In this document: one piece after another, positions 47,830 through 58,099 of the stretch | How positions within the stretch are numbered: position 1 is the first letter of the stretch | Layout: every line of letters starts with the position of its first letter | Assembly: GCA_947449735.1 (NCBI GenBank) | Contig: CANFTB010000005.1 | Coordinates: 1-64,000, forward strand | Length of the DNA stretch: 64,000 nt | Direction: 5' to 3' | Source of the DNA: Chthoniobacteraceae bacterium | GTDB lineage: Bacteria; Verrucomicrobiota; Verrucomicrobiia; Chthoniobacterales; Chthoniobacteraceae | Translations under genes and position numbers: made by a program | The notes under the pieces: model-generated | What the model saw: the letters and a program-made list of their open reading frames with translations, nothing else | Told to the model about the DNA's origin: nothing | Database searches by the model: none

Positions 47830-48666
47830 TTAACGGGCGGCCTTGGAAAGTTTGGGCCTTTTCTCACCCCCGCCTTCTTTCGCGACGAGTGCTTCTACAC
47901 TCTGGTCGGGAGCCCCGCCTAGGTCGACGGCACGGTAGTAATGCCTCCGGGCGAGCTCCACTGCGGGAGGATTCCGCTGAAGGTAAATCACTGCAAGATT
48001 GTAGTGCGCCCCGGCATCATCGGGCTCCAACTCCAGCGAGCGCCGCAATTCCGACTCGGCCCCCGAGTTCCAGCTCTTGCGGCCCAGGGCAAGCCCAAGC
48101 AACCGGTGACCCCGGGCATTTTTAGGCTGCAAGGCGACTACCTGAAACAGCGCCCCGGCGGCGAAATCCAACCGGTCCTGCTCCATGTACACGACTCCCA
48201 GCGCCATCCAGACGGCGGCGTTTTCAGGATCCAGCTTCTGGGCGCGCTTCAAAAAGGACTCCGACTGCCCCCAGTCTTTCTCCTTCTGAGCGATCCAGCC
48301 CATGTTGATGAGCGCCCCCTGGTGCTCGGGGTGCCTGCCCAGAATCGCCACAAAAGACGCCTTGGCGGCGATCATGTCGCCGCGGTCCATGGCGGCCAAC
48401 CCCAGCTTGAATGCGTTGAGCTCGGCTTCCGTCCCCTCGGGATCCTCGCTCAAGCTTTGGGCCCTTTTGGCGGGCGGCGAACTTTGCGCCTCGCCGTGAA
48501 AAAGCGGCTCCAATCTGAGCTCCGCCGGATCGATCCCCCGAAAAGGCACCAACTCAGCCCCCTGGGGGGAAACGTCCGCCAGTAGAATCAGCGCGGCGGT
48601 CCACCCGAGGAGAAAACCCGCCCGGGAGGATTTCAACCGCTTCTTGGATGAAACGCTGACCAGCAT
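47830..48666 (-). CDS. Secreted or membrane-anchored TPR protein
   Basis: A 278-residue protein with an N-terminal membrane/signal segment (about 16-32, GFLLGWTAALILLADV) and then roughly five tetratricopeptide repeats from about 80 (for example FKLGLAAMDRGDMIAAKASF, ALINMGWIAQKEKDWGQSE, AAVWMALGVVYMEQDRLDFA, AHYNLAVIYLQRNPP). The last residues are basic (KRPKLSKAAR). TPRs act as protein-interaction scaffolds; the partner is unknown. It lies between the uracil-DNA glycosylase gene and proC, on the same strand, with 35 and 41 bases of spacing, so they may be co-transcribed. Confidence 0.75.
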   Translation of the reverse strand: MLVSVSSKKRLKSSRAGFLLGWTAALILLADVSPQGAELVPFRGIDPAELRLEPLFHGEAQSSPPAKRAQSLSEDPEGTEAELNAFKLGLAAMDRGDMIAAKASFVAILGRHPEHQGALINMGWIAQKEKDWGQSESFLKRAQKLDPENAAVWMALGVVYMEQDRLDFAAGALFQVVALQPKNARGHRLLGLALGRKSWNSGAESELRRSLELEPDDAGAHYNLAVIYLQRNPPAVELARRHYYRAVDLGGAPDQSVEALVAKEGGGEKRPKLSKAAR

Positions 48667-48707
48667 TAGAAAACCTCTCCCCTTCTCAAATCAAACCCGA
48701 GAGGAAT

Positions 48708-49511
48708 TCAGGACGCCCTTCCCATATCCTGCGACTTCTCAGCTGCCGCGCGCACTGCGCCGATGATTCCCGCCCGCACACCTCCCATTTCGAGAGCCTC
48801 AATCCCGGCAATGGTCGTTCCGCCCGGACTCGCCACCGCGTCCCGGAGGGCAGCCGGATGCTGGCCGGTTTCCAAAACCATCCTGGCCGCGCCCTCAAGC
48901 GTCTGAGCGGCGAGCTTCAGCGCAAGATCGCGCGGTAGCCCCATCAGAACGCCCCCGTCGGCCAAGGCCTCGATCATCAAAAATGCATACGCCGGACCGC
49001 TGCCGCTCAGGCCCGTGACGGCATCCAGCAGTTTTTCCTTCACCCTGCCCACAAAACCCACCGCTCCAAACAAACGGTCCACCACCGCAGCGTCTGCTTC
49101 CGTGGCCGTGTCCCCCAGGCAGTACGCCGAAGCCGCCCGCTGCACCAAAGCCGGGGTGTTGGGCATCACTCGCACCACCCGCACCCCCGGGCCCGCCGCC
49201 TTCTGGAGGGCGGAAATCGACACCCCCGCGGCGATCGACACCACCAGCTTGCCCTGCAACCCGGAACGCAGCGACTCCAACACCGGCCCCACGTCCTGCG
49301 GCTTCACGCACAGCAACACAACTTCGCTCGCAGCCGCCACCTCGGCGTTCGAACCCGCCGCATGAATCCCCGTCTCTCCGGCCAGTTCGGCGACCGCCTT
49401 TGGAAAACAGTCGCTCGCCCAGACGGCGTCCGGCGCCACAACGCCAGCCCCCAAGACTCCCCGCACCAGGGCGGACGCCATTTTTCCACAGCCAATCAAT
49501 CCAAGCTTCAT
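48708..49511 (-). CDS. proC: Pyrroline-5-carboxylate reductase
   Basis: ProC reduces pyrroline-5-carboxylate to proline with NAD(P)H. The 267-residue product has the Rossmann loop GLIGCGKMASAL, the VLLCVKPQDV segment, MPNTPALV, and the C-terminal dimerisation and active-site region GLSGSGPAYAFL through VASPGGTTIAGIEALE. Length and motifs are normal. The start is ATG. It is the first gene of a possible leftward unit with the TPR protein and glycosylase. Confidence 0.96.
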   Translation of the reverse strand: MKLGLIGCGKMASALVRGVLGAGVVAPDAVWASDCFPKAVAELAGETGIHAAGSNAEVAAASEVVLLCVKPQDVGPVLESLRSGLQGKLVVSIAAGVSISALQKAAGPGVRVVRVMPNTPALVQRAASAYCLGDTATEADAAVVDRLFGAVGFVGRVKEKLLDAVTGLSGSGPAYAFLMIEALADGGVLMGLPRDLALKLAAQTLEGAARMVLETGQHPAALRDAVASPGGTTIAGIEALEMGGVRAGIIGAVRAAAEKSQDMGRAS

Positions 49512-49603
49512 CGCGCCACCCTAGCGGAAGTTCCGCAGGAATAAAACAAGAGGCTCAGGAGAAATGCACTCAGGCCCACCCCAGCCTAATCCTTCTAATC
49601 CCC

Positions 49604-50095
49604 CTACTCCTCAACCACGTTCACTTCAGGAACGGGGGGAAGAGCCGTTTTGGGCGCCCGGACGTCCGGCACCACCAGCACTGGGAGCGGGGAGTGCTTA
49701 ATCACCCCGGCAGCCACGCTGCCCACCAGCAAGTTGTAAACCGCCCCGTGCCCGTGCGACCCGAGCACCACCATCCCGGCCCGCAGCTTCTGCGCCCTCT
49801 CCAGAATGCTCCCCACCACCGGGCCCCAGTGGTGCTCCACCTTCACCGTCACGCCCCGGATTTCGAAGGCCTCCCGCGCCGCGCTCAGGCGCGCCTCCAG
49901 GATCTTTTCCAGTTCGCTGTCGCGCACCGCGTACTCCAGCGGAGCCGCCAGCCCCACGTAGTCCACCTGAGGCTCCGTCACATTCACAACCACAACCTCC
50001 GCGTGCATGAGCGAGGCCAATTCCACCGCGACGTCATACACCGACGCGCTCACCTCAGAAAAATCCACCGCCACCAAGATTAAATCCAGATTCAT
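49604..50095 (-). CDS. Universal stress protein, UspA family
   Basis: A 163-residue single-domain universal stress protein. The ATP-binding signature GSHGHGAVYNLLVGSVA and KHSPLPVLVV end are intact, and the first strand reads LILVAVDFSEVSASV. The start is the ATG at 50095, preceded by a strong purine-rich ribosome binding site (AGGGGGG) in the reverse direction; the upstream frame extension to 50230 is therefore not used. It is divergent from rarA with 148 bases between. Confidence 0.9.
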   Translation of the reverse strand: MNLDLILVAVDFSEVSASVYDVAVELASLMHAEVVVVNVTEPQVDYVGLAAPLEYAVRDSELEKILEARLSAAREAFEIRGVTVKVEHHWGPVVGSILERAQKLRAGMVVLGSHGHGAVYNLLVGSVAAGVIKHSPLPVLVVPDVRAPKTALPPVPEVNVVEE

Positions 50096-50243
50096 AAATC
50101 CCCCCTTTTCCCGCTGCCTCCACGGCCCCTTTGCCACCACAACGCCGTCGCCTCCAAGAAACGGTCCCGTTTGCCCCACCAAATCATCCGACCTCAAGCC
50201 GCTCTCGCTCTCGGGCCTCATCTCTTGCATCGTAGCTGGAGAG

Positions 50244-51635
50244 ATGACGGATTTATTTCAATCTTCAGCCCCCCTCTCCCCTCCTTCAAACCCGGCGTCC
50301 ATTCCGCTGGCGGAAAGGATGCGCCCCGCCACCTTGGAGGAGTACACGGGACAGGAACACATTCTGGCCGAAGGCAAACTACTGCGCCGGGCCATCGAAG
50401 CCCGCAGACTTGGCTCCGTCCTCCTCTACGGTCCGCCCGGCACCGGCAAAACCACCCTCGCCCGGATCATCGCCCGCGCCACCGGCTCGGCCTTCGAGCC
50501 TTTCAGCGGCGTTGAGAATTCAGTGGCAGACCTCCGCAAGGCGCTCCAGCGCGCCGCAGAGCGCCGCCAAGCCAACGGCACACGCACCGTTCTCTTCATC
50601 GACGAGATCCACCGCCTCAACAAATCCCAGCAGGACGTCCTGCTCCCAGCACTCGAAGACGGCACCGTCCAGTTCATCGGCGCCACGACTCACAACCCCC
50701 ACTTTGCCCTGACCTCCGCCCTGGTATCCCGCTCCCAGATCTTCCAGCTCGAACCCCTGACACAGGACCACCTGGTCGCCCTCCAGCGCCGCGCCCTCGC
50801 CGACAAGGAACGAGGCCTCGGCCAGCTGTCGGTCGAGGCCTCGCCGGAGGCCCTCTCCCACTTTGCACTGCACTCCGAGGGCGACGCCCGCAAATGCCTG
50901 AGCGCCCTCGAACTTGCCGCTCTCACCACCCCCGCGGACGCAAGCGGCCTCGTCAGAGTCGGGATCCACGAGGCCCAGGAAAGCATCCAGCGCAAGGCGG
51001 TCGTCTATGACCGGGACGGCGACCAGCATTATGACACCGCCTCGGCGCTGATTAAAAGCATCCGGGGCGGGGACCCGGATGCCGCCCTGTACTGGCTCGC
51101 GCGTATGCTAGTGGCGGGGGAGGACATCCGGTTTCTCGCGCGACGCTTGGTGATCCTGGCCAGCGAGGACGTCGGCATGGCGGACCCCCAGGCGCTCCCG
51201 CTTGCGGTGGCCGCGATGCAGGCGGTCGAGTTTGTGGGATTGCCTGAGGCGCAAATCCCCCTGGCGCACGCGACCGTCTACCTGTCGACCTCGCCCAAGA
51301 GCAACCGGGCTTACGGCGCGCTGATTGCGGCGCGCAAAGACGTGGAACACGGCCGCACGCTCGCCGTCCCTAGGGCGCTCAGGGACACGCACTACAAGGG
51401 AGCCGAGGACCTCGGGCACACCGGGTATATCTATCCGCACGACTTCGAGGGCGGCTTCGTGCCGCAGGCCTACCTCGAGGAGGGCCGCCGCTATTACGAA
51501 CCCGGAGAAAACGGAGCCGAACGCCGGGTCAAAGAACGCCTGGAATACTGGCGCTCCCTGTTCGACGCCGCCCAGCAAGCCGCGGCCGCGCCGAAGCCCG
51601 ATCCAGTCGGAAAACCACTTCCTGCGTCCCAATGA
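50244..51635 (+). CDS. rarA: Replication-associated recombination ATPase RarA (MgsA)
   Basis: RarA is an AAA+ protein related to clamp loaders that acts at stalled replication forks. The 463-residue product has Walker A GPPGTGKTT at about 66-74, Walker B with [20 protein letters not shown], sensor GATTHNPHF, and the C-terminal RarA domain (YDTASALIKSIRGGDPDAALYWLARM, SNRAYGALIAARKDV). I take the ATG at 50244, preceded by GGAGAG; the 79 codons upstream are artefact over the divergent uspA gene. The family assignment is firm. Confidence 0.96.
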   Translation: MTDLFQSSAPLSPPSNPASIPLAERMRPATLEEYTGQEHILAEGKLLRRAIEARRLGSVLLYGPPGTGKTTLARIIARATGSAFEPFSGVENSVADLRKALQRAAERRQANGTRTVLFIDEIHRLNKSQQDVLLPALEDGTVQFIGATTHNPHFALTSALVSRSQIFQLEPLTQDHLVALQRRALADKERGLGQLSVEASPEALSHFALHSEGDARKCLSALELAALTTPADASGLVRVGIHEAQESIQRKAVVYDRDGDQHYDTASALIKSIRGGDPDAALYWLARMLVAGEDIRFLARRLVILASEDVGMADPQALPLAVAAMQAVEFVGLPEAQIPLAHATVYLSTSPKSNRAYGALIAARKDVEHGRTLAVPRALRDTHYKGAEDLGHTGYIYPHDFEGGFVPQAYLEEGRRYYEPGENGAERRVKERLEYWRSLFDAAQQAAAAPKPDPVGKPLPASQ

Positions 51636-51835
51636 CATTGAGGCGCCTGCATTGCCTGACGCTGATCACAAGGAGCGAACACCTTCTTTGATGCGTTCCT
51701 GTTCGCAACCAAATCAGCGTCCTCTCCTGCCAGGCAAAGGCAACGGCGCTCAGCCTCGGAGCTGGGTCAAAAAACAGGCCTCAACACCTCACACGCCGAT
51801 CGCTCACCAGCGACTCAACCAATCCCGTGCTTCAC

Positions 51836-54800
51836 TCACTTCGTCTGCAGCAGCCACTCCGCTCGTTGCACCGTAGGCACAGCTCCCTTCTCAATCCAAC
51901 CCCGCCCGGCCTGACTCAAACTGGCTGAAGGAACAGCAGCGCCAAACAATAAGCGTCTCCCGCCTCGAAAGAAGTATTCCCCTCGCATCTCCCCAAACTT
52001 ATCAAGCCTCAGGTTCAGCCAAGGGGAGCCGCTTCCAGCAGCAGGAACCGTCTTTAACACCCCGGAACCTATGACACTCACGTTCCAGGCGAAGCGCGCA
52101 TGACGCCCCTGCTCATCAACTTCCGGATCATCCAGCACCAAAAGCATGCTTCCCTCCGGCCCGCCAGGCGAGAAAAACGAAGGCACACCTCCCGGAGTCA
52201 CCCCACTCCAACGAACACTTTCATTGTCTCTAAAGTAGACCTTTCTCACTCCGTTCCAAGCTACCTTATCAGACCCCTGAGAGAGTGTAGTACTAGGGGG
52301 TCCATCGAACTGCCTCTCTGCATCATTAGCATGACGCTCCAGGCATCGGTCCTCGCGATGGCTGCCAGCCGCGAAGCGCCAGACTCCCGTCTCATCGCGT
52401 GTAAAACAAAGGCGCCCCAGGACTGAAACCGCACTCGCTCCTCCAACCAGAAAAACTCGCTGCGAATGAAGAACCTCCAGACTGGGATTCTCGAAATCGT
52501 CTGCGCAAAGCGTACTGCTACCGCTTGCCTTGTGCCCAGGGAACCTCGCCATCCACAACACCCGCCCCGCCGCCCCCACGAGCGCCTGCACGTATCCGAA
52601 GTTATCGACACTCTCCTCCATTCGATCAGAAAGTAAGGTGTATCGTCCTGCAAGTTCCCCCATGACTGGCTCCGTCGAAGATCTCGGCGCACGCGAGTAC
52701 GGGACAAGCGGACGCATGTTTTTGCGCGTCAGAAGGGTCCACTCTGCCGGGTTTGCAGACACTTTATCCGTCACCTGGCCCGACAATCCCAAGGATCCAG
52801 GCCGAAAATTCAATTCGAGGGAAAGCGCCTGTCGCCCCTTTTGATCATCAAACCCAAGACTGGAGGAATAAACGTAAGTCATTTGATCCGCGTCGGAGGA
52901 CACAAACGCCCCAGAAAATGTACGGTTAACGGGAATATACGTACGTCCGCCATTCCCCGCTCCATTATGCCCTGCCACAGGGACGGCCTCGATATAACGC
53001 AAACGCCCGCTGACCACGCCGGACCGGGTGACCGTGAGCTGCAGCAGTCCTCTATAAGTGGCCCCGTCGGGCGCCTCGTCTAGTTTCGCCTCCACAAGCG
53101 TCTCATACACCCCTGCACAGTCCTCGCCGGAGACAACATTCACGCCAAAAGGTACAGAATCCCAAGCGCTGATTTTGTTCGCTCCCTCCGTTCGTGAAAA
53201 ACGCACTACATAGTCACCTGACACAGTGACTTTTCTTAAGTTTAGGCTGAACACTGCACCAGGCACCGGCATCACAGGCCCGACCGCCTCGAGCGACGTC
53301 CCTCGTGTGCGAAGGTAGAGCTGAGCAGTGACCGGCTCGCCGCTCGAACCTGCAAAGGGAACATCCATCGAAATGACCGAGGAATAGCCGCGAACCGTCA
53401 TCCCATCGACTGAGAGCGCGGCTTGCGTACTCACTGCCGAACTAAAAGCATTGGACACCACAACGTCGTATCTCCCTAAATCCCGATGGGACACTCGAGA
53501 GACATGGAGTTTTGAAGCGTTTGCCCCTGAAACAGGCACACCGTTTTTTCTCCATTGGTAATGAAGCTCTCCGGCTCCAGTCGCTTCGACAAAAAACAAG
53601 GCTTCGGCGCCGGTTTTAAATCTCTCGCTCATCGGATTCGCCTGAATCGCCACCGCGTTTCGCATCGAAACTTCAACAACCGAACTGCTCACACTTCCCG
53701 CTGGATTAGTAATGACCACGTCATAGGCGCTCGCACTCGCCGAAGTGACCGCGGCAATGAGGTACTCCTCTCTTGTTGCCCCGGGGATCGGAACTCCATT
53801 CCGACGCCACTGATAGGCCATTGGCACAGTGCCCTTCGCTTTCACCGCCAGTTTTGCAGGGGTTCCGGGTTCGACCAGCATTCCCGCTGGCTGCTGGGTA
53901 ATGACGACCGGAGAATTCACAAACAGGTCCGCTTTACGACTCACCGCCTCGCCTGCGCTATTACTGACGACAACATCATAGGAACCTGTTTCAAAACGCG
54001 TCACAACAGGCACGATCAACACCGCCGAGTTCGCCCCAGAAATGGCGACGCCATCCCTGCGCCATTGGTAATGCAAAGGCTCGGTGCCTCCTGCGAGCAC
54101 CGAAAAGCTTGCGGATTCCCCAACGTTCACCGCAACCGCATTCGGCTGAATGACGACAAAACTCGGGACAATAACCTTCAGCGTTGCAGGCAAGCTAGTC
54201 ACTGCGCCCAAGAGATTAGCGACGACCACGTCATAGGATCCGGATTGAAATTCCTTAACCTTGGCGAAATTAAACGAGGAGGATGTTGCGCCGGGAATGG
54301 CAACTCCGTCCTTGCGCCACTGGTAGGACAAGGGCTCGGTTCCAATGGCGGCAACGCAAAAAGAGGCAACCTCGCCAACGGCTACGGCAACAGACACCGG
54401 TTGAGTCTGGATCGAAGCCGGCACATTCACGGAGAGTTTCATGGGCTCACTCGTGACGCTCCCCGCCGGATTAGTCACCACCACGGTATAGGACCCGGCG
54501 TCTGACGTCTGCGCCTCACCAATGAGCATCAATGGGCCTATACTGCCGCTCAAAGGGATATTGTTTCTGCGCCACTCGTAAGCGATCGGGTTCGAACCGC
54601 CGGCTTGGACTGTAAAAACTGCCGGCTGCCCTTGTGTAACCGTGATGTTGCCGGACTGCTTTTGAATGGCCAAAGGCACCTGCCGGACGGCGTGGAAGAG
54701 CGCATCCCGGATGCTCAATCGACCACCGCTTGAACAAAAACCTTTGTAGGCATCCCCGAAAATACAGGACCGCAGAATGCTACTTTTAATTTCAGCAGCA

Positions 54801-56332
54801 CTCCAACTGGGATTGGCATACTTGATTGCTGCGGCGGCGGCAGTGACGAATGGCGCTGCCTGAGAGGTTCCAGTGTAATATTGAAAGTCTGCCCCAAGCA
54901 CAGTGCTGAGAATTTCCGTCCCGGGCGCAAACACGTGCACGCTTTTGTTTCCGTAGTTCGAGCTTTCGGACCGTTTGTTTGCAGCGTCATGATTGCCAAC
55001 AGCGATGACATTCGAATGTTTGTAGCAGCTCGGATAGTTGGGTCTTTTATCATTGTCGCTCCCCTGATTCCCGGCAGCCGCACAGATTAAGATCCCAGCC
55101 GCTTCACATGCGTCAAATTCGGCGCTCACGAGGTTGCTAAACGGGTAATTTTGGAGGGACATGTTAATGACCGTCACACCCATTTTTCGCACGTACGTGG
55201 TGGCTGCTACCAGCGCAGACGTAACCCCCGAGCCTTTAGCGTCCAGGATTTTACAGGGAAGAACTTGCACGTCTGAAAGCAACCCGGCCATCCCGTATCC
55301 ATTTCCACGACGTGCCGCGATAATTCCCGCAACGTTCGAACCGTGGCCATAGTCGTCAGTCGGATCATTATTGTCTGAAACAAAATTCCACCCCCGGGTG
55401 TCATCGACTTTTCCATTCCCATCATCGTCAATGCCGTTTGAGCCGTTCTCTTTAGGATTAATCCACTCAACATGAGAAAGATCTGGGTGTTTAAAGTTCA
55501 GGCCCGTATCCAGAATCGCGACCACCACTCCCGGAGCTTGACCCGCCACGTCCCAAAATTCGCTGGCGCCGACATCCACGCCGGTGCTTCCGTCCGAACG
55601 AGCGCTATTGCGTAACGCCCACTGGTAGTCAAAAAACGAGTCGTTTGGAATTCCCGATCCAAACCCCACGCCGTCAGGCTCGGAGATATCCACCAAGTCA
55701 GGATGGTCCGCGAGCAGAGCCATCGCCTTTGGAACAGATTCCAAGCTTGATTCAGAGACCGTTGAAATAAACACACCCTCGGCAATCGAAACGCCCAACT
55801 GCATACCAATTGCGTTCAACCCCGTCCGCAACTGCCGAACGTCCACTCCGCGCGCGGCACGAATAATCAACTGGTCTGCGAGAAACATTTCCCTGCTCAA
55901 GCAAACTCCAGTATCCGACCCGTCCTCCCTGCCCCAGGCTTCCACTACGCGAACAAGCCTGGATTGATTTTGTCTGCGAACCAAACGGGAGCGAATCCAT
56001 TCTCTGCCACCGTTCTTGAACTCAATTTTTGAATCGATCACCTCGGCCCCAGCCACTTCCTTCTCTACAGGATCCAGAGAGTCAGCCTTGTCGCGCCCCA
56101 TGGCCCTTTCAATGTCGAGAACCTCCGCGTCCACAGCCGGTAAAGTAAGCCGCTGTCCCTCCTCTTTACGGGCAACTGATGGCCGTAATTCACTCGCCAG
56201 GCCCGCGCTATAATGTGGTGCTTCTACATTTACCTCCCGAGCCGCTTCCGGTTCCCGCCTAACATGCTCGATGACAATCCCTGCCAGAGCTCCAAACATG
56301 ATTAGGGATCCAAATCTCAAGGAAGCGTTCAC
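51836..56332 (-). CDS. Subtilisin-like serine protease with five Ig-like domains
   Basis: A 1498-residue exported protein with a GTG start (56332) and a hydrophobic stretch at about 9-23. The subtilisin domain has a complete triad: D275 in VAILDTGLNF, H330 in DDYGHGSNVAG, S490 in YTGTSQAAP, and a CAAAGNQG oxyanion asparagine. Five Ig-like repeats follow at about 550-990 (each with YQWRRDG or YEWRRN and a Y.VVVTN.AG segment), related in pattern to those of the protease at 1601. The last 500 residues form a beta-rich region I cannot name. A prepeptide of about 200 residues precedes the protease domain. It has no sorting tail. It ends 201 bases after rarA, in convergent orientation. Confidence 0.9.
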   Translation of the reverse strand: MNASLRFGSLIMFGALAGIVIEHVRREPEAAREVNVEAPHYSAGLASELRPSVARKEEGQRLTLPAVDAEVLDIERAMGRDKADSLDPVEKEVAGAEVIDSKIEFKNGGREWIRSRLVRRQNQSRLVRVVEAWGREDGSDTGVCLSREMFLADQLIIRAARGVDVRQLRTGLNAIGMQLGVSIAEGVFISTVSESSLESVPKAMALLADHPDLVDISEPDGVGFGSGIPNDSFFDYQWALRNSARSDGSTGVDVGASEFWDVAGQAPGVVVAILDTGLNFKHPDLSHVEWINPKENGSNGIDDDGNGKVDDTRGWNFVSDNNDPTDDYGHGSNVAGIIAARRGNGYGMAGLLSDVQVLPCKILDAKGSGVTSALVAATTYVRKMGVTVINMSLQNYPFSNLVSAEFDACEAAGILICAAAGNQGSDNDKRPNYPSCYKHSNVIAVGNHDAANKRSESSNYGNKSVHVFAPGTEILSTVLGADFQYYTGTSQAAPFVTAAAAAIKYANPSWSAAEIKSSILRSCIFGDAYKGFCSSGGRLSIRDALFHAVRQVPLAIQKQSGNITVTQGQPAVFTVQAGGSNPIAYEWRRNNIPLSGSIGPLMLIGEAQTSDAGSYTVVVTNPAGSVTSEPMKLSVNVPASIQTQPVSVAVAVGEVASFCVAAIGTEPLSYQWRKDGVAIPGATSSSFNFAKVKEFQSGSYDVVVANLLGAVTSLPATLKVIVPSFVVIQPNAVAVNVGESASFSVLAGGTEPLHYQWRRDGVAISGANSAVLIVPVVTRFETGSYDVVVSNSAGEAVSRKADLFVNSPVVITQQPAGMLVEPGTPAKLAVKAKGTVPMAYQWRRNGVPIPGATREEYLIAAVTSASASAYDVVITNPAGSVSSSVVEVSMRNAVAIQANPMSERFKTGAEALFFVEATGAGELHYQWRKNGVPVSGANASKLHVSRVSHRDLGRYDVVVSNAFSSAVSTQAALSVDGMTVRGYSSVISMDVPFAGSSGEPVTAQLYLRTRGTSLEAVGPVMPVPGAVFSLNLRKVTVSGDYVVRFSRTEGANKISAWDSVPFGVNVVSGEDCAGVYETLVEAKLDEAPDGATYRGLLQLTVTRSGVVSGRLRYIEAVPVAGHNGAGNGGRTYIPVNRTFSGAFVSSDADQMTYVYSSSLGFDDQKGRQALSLELNFRPGSLGLSGQVTDKVSANPAEWTLLTRKNMRPLVPYSRAPRSSTEPVMGELAGRYTLLSDRMEESVDNFGYVQALVGAAGRVLWMARFPGHKASGSSTLCADDFENPSLEVLHSQRVFLVGGASAVSVLGRLCFTRDETGVWRFAAGSHREDRCLERHANDAERQFDGPPSTTLSQGSDKVAWNGVRKVYFRDNESVRWSGVTPGGVPSFFSPGGPEGSMLLVLDDPEVDEQGRHARFAWNVSVIGSGVLKTVPAAGSGSPWLNLRLDKFGEMRGEYFFRGGRRLLFGAAVPSASLSQAGRGWIEKGAVPTVQRAEWLLQTK

Positions 56333-56727
56333 CTAAGTAAATCGCCACCACTCTTTAAACTGGATGCAGATTAAGACATTTTATCAAGCATCGGATGGGT
56401 GTCCCCCAGTCGTTAATCAGATTGCAAGGAGAGTGGGCGGCCCGCCCGACCCCCCAATCAGCAATGCGCGATGCGCCAAGAACCGATTAAAAACAATCCG
56501 CCCGACTCTCCGTCATGCGAATGGGCACTAGAACATTGGCCTTCGGAAAGCACGTCGCGTGGCAGCGTTCCGAAGTCGGATAACTCACAACCGCCTGGTA
56601 ACCGGGCGCCGAACGGAAGTTCACGCGGAGGCGCAGAGCCGCGGAGGAAGATAAAATTTTATCACCGGATTGATCCTGCGAAAAAAACTCCGGAGCGACG
56701 AAGGGTTGCGGCGGAAATGATTCCCTC
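56333..56727. other. Intergenic region with dispersed repeat copy 2
   Basis: About 395 bases upstream of the subtilisin gene and downstream of the RNA methyltransferase gene. It contains the dispersed repeat at 56616-56700 and no gene I can support. The promoter of the subtilisin gene should be in the right-hand part of the stretch as read on its strand. Confidence 0.5.
56616..56700. repeat. Dispersed imperfect palindromic repeat, copy 2
   Basis: GTTCACGCGGAGGCGCAGAG and the following GCGGAGGAAG block match, with few differences, the reverse complement of the right arm of the copy at 15862-15962, and the AT-rich centres share an ATTTTATC..GG..TTGAT pattern. The far arm is shorter (CTCCGGAGCG). 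Both copies are in non-coding DNA near gene 3' ends. Confidence 0.7.
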
Positions 56728-57837
56728 CTAAGTCTTTGATGGATAACTCAAAACCGCGACCACTTCGATGTCCGCTGTTTGCGGAAACATGTCGACAGGG
56801 ATGACCCGTTCCAGCCGGTAGCCGCCCCTCACCAGAAATCCAAGATCCCGCGCCTGCGTCGCAGGGTCGCAGGAGACGTACACGACAGTTTCCACGGGAA
56901 GCGCCGTGAGAAGATCGGTCACCCTGGCCTCCACCCCGGCAGCGGGCGGATCCAGCAACACCACCGAACGGCCGCGATCCAGTGTTTCCAGCACCTCCCC
57001 CAAATGCACGGCAACGTCGCCACAAATATAACGCTCCTTGTCCCCAGCCTGTCGCCTCGCTGCCGCAACAGCCCCCTCGTGCGACTCGATGCCGATCACA
57101 GACTCAAACCGAGGCGCCAGCCGGCGTCCAAAAAAACCGGCGCCGCTATAGGCGTCGACCAGCGTGCCCCGTCCCGAGCCGACGATGGCCTCCACAAGTC
57201 CCGACAAGACGGCCGCTGCCCCGTCGTTGGTCTGTTCAAAGAAACGCACGCTTCCCCGCCCCGACAAAGTGTACTCGCCGGGTTCAGGCCGGGAGCGCCT
57301 TAATTTGAGGAGCGCCTCGTTCACGTCCGCAGACGCAATGGCGCACTCGCGCACATCCACGAGGCGGTGGCCGTTTTTGCCGTAAAACCCTACGCGGCCG
57401 TCTTTAGCATGCACCCGGATCCGGTTCCGGAAGCCCCACTCCAGGGGCGAAGGCAACGCCGCCTCCACGGGCGCATCCGTCAACTTCCCGACACGTTGCA
57501 ACAGATCCCTCACCTGGGCCGTCTTCCATTCCAATTGCACCCCATAATCCACATGCTGATAAGCGCACCCGCCGCATCTTCCGAAAACTTCGCAGCGCGG
57601 CGTCCGGCGTTCCGGAGCCGGCTCGAGGATCTGGGCGAGCTCCGCCTCGCTGTGCCGTTTTTGTTCGCGCACGACCCTCACCCCGACGCGTTCTCCGGGG
57701 ATGGTGAAGGGCACGAACACCACCTTTCCATCCAGCCGCCCGATTCCAGCCCCGCCGTAGGCAATACGGCTGATCTCGACCTCCCGCATTCCCTCGGGGA
57801 CTCCTTCAACAGCGGGCGGATCGGTTGGCTCTGGCAT
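56728..57837 (-). CDS. TrmA/RlmD-family RNA uridine C5-methyltransferase
   Basis: The 369-residue product has an N-terminal TRAM domain (about 17-75, ISRIAYGGAGIGRLDGKVVFVPF), four cysteines for an iron-sulphur cluster (CEVFGRCGGC and later RECAIA), a SAM-binding region (LVDAYSGAGFFGRRL), the LLDPPAAG loop, and the catalytic cysteine in VYVSCDPATQARDL. These enzymes methylate U54 of tRNA or uridines in 23S rRNA. Substrate cannot be told from the sequence. The protein is somewhat shorter than the E. coli RlmD (433), and I leave the symbol blank. A dispersed repeat lies just downstream. Confidence 0.9.
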   Translation of the reverse strand: MPEPTDPPAVEGVPEGMREVEISRIAYGGAGIGRLDGKVVFVPFTIPGERVGVRVVREQKRHSEAELAQILEPAPERRTPRCEVFGRCGGCAYQHVDYGVQLEWKTAQVRDLLQRVGKLTDAPVEAALPSPLEWGFRNRIRVHAKDGRVGFYGKNGHRLVDVRECAIASADVNEALLKLRRSRPEPGEYTLSGRGSVRFFEQTNDGAAAVLSGLVEAIVGSGRGTLVDAYSGAGFFGRRLAPRFESVIGIESHEGAVAAARRQAGDKERYICGDVAVHLGEVLETLDRGRSVVLLDPPAAGVEARVTDLLTALPVETVVYVSCDPATQARDLGFLVRGGYRLERVIPVDMFPQTADIEVVAVLSYPSKT

Positions 57838-58099
57838 TCAATGGATGGGCGTTAATGGACGGACGTTGAAACGTCTTTCGGGGTGTTTCCTCGATGCAGA
57901 TTGAATCACGGTCCCGACACCGTCGAGTTTCAAGAATCAGCTGCCATCGCTGCGCTGCCGCAAGAAACGCTTAGCGGCCAATCTCATCGACAAGCGGACC
58001 ACTTCACCCCAAGAGGAGACGTTTTCGTCTACACCCGGGCACGTCCTCAGCCCTCGGCCCCACAAGGCCGTGTACCCAAACCGATAAGGATCCCCGAAA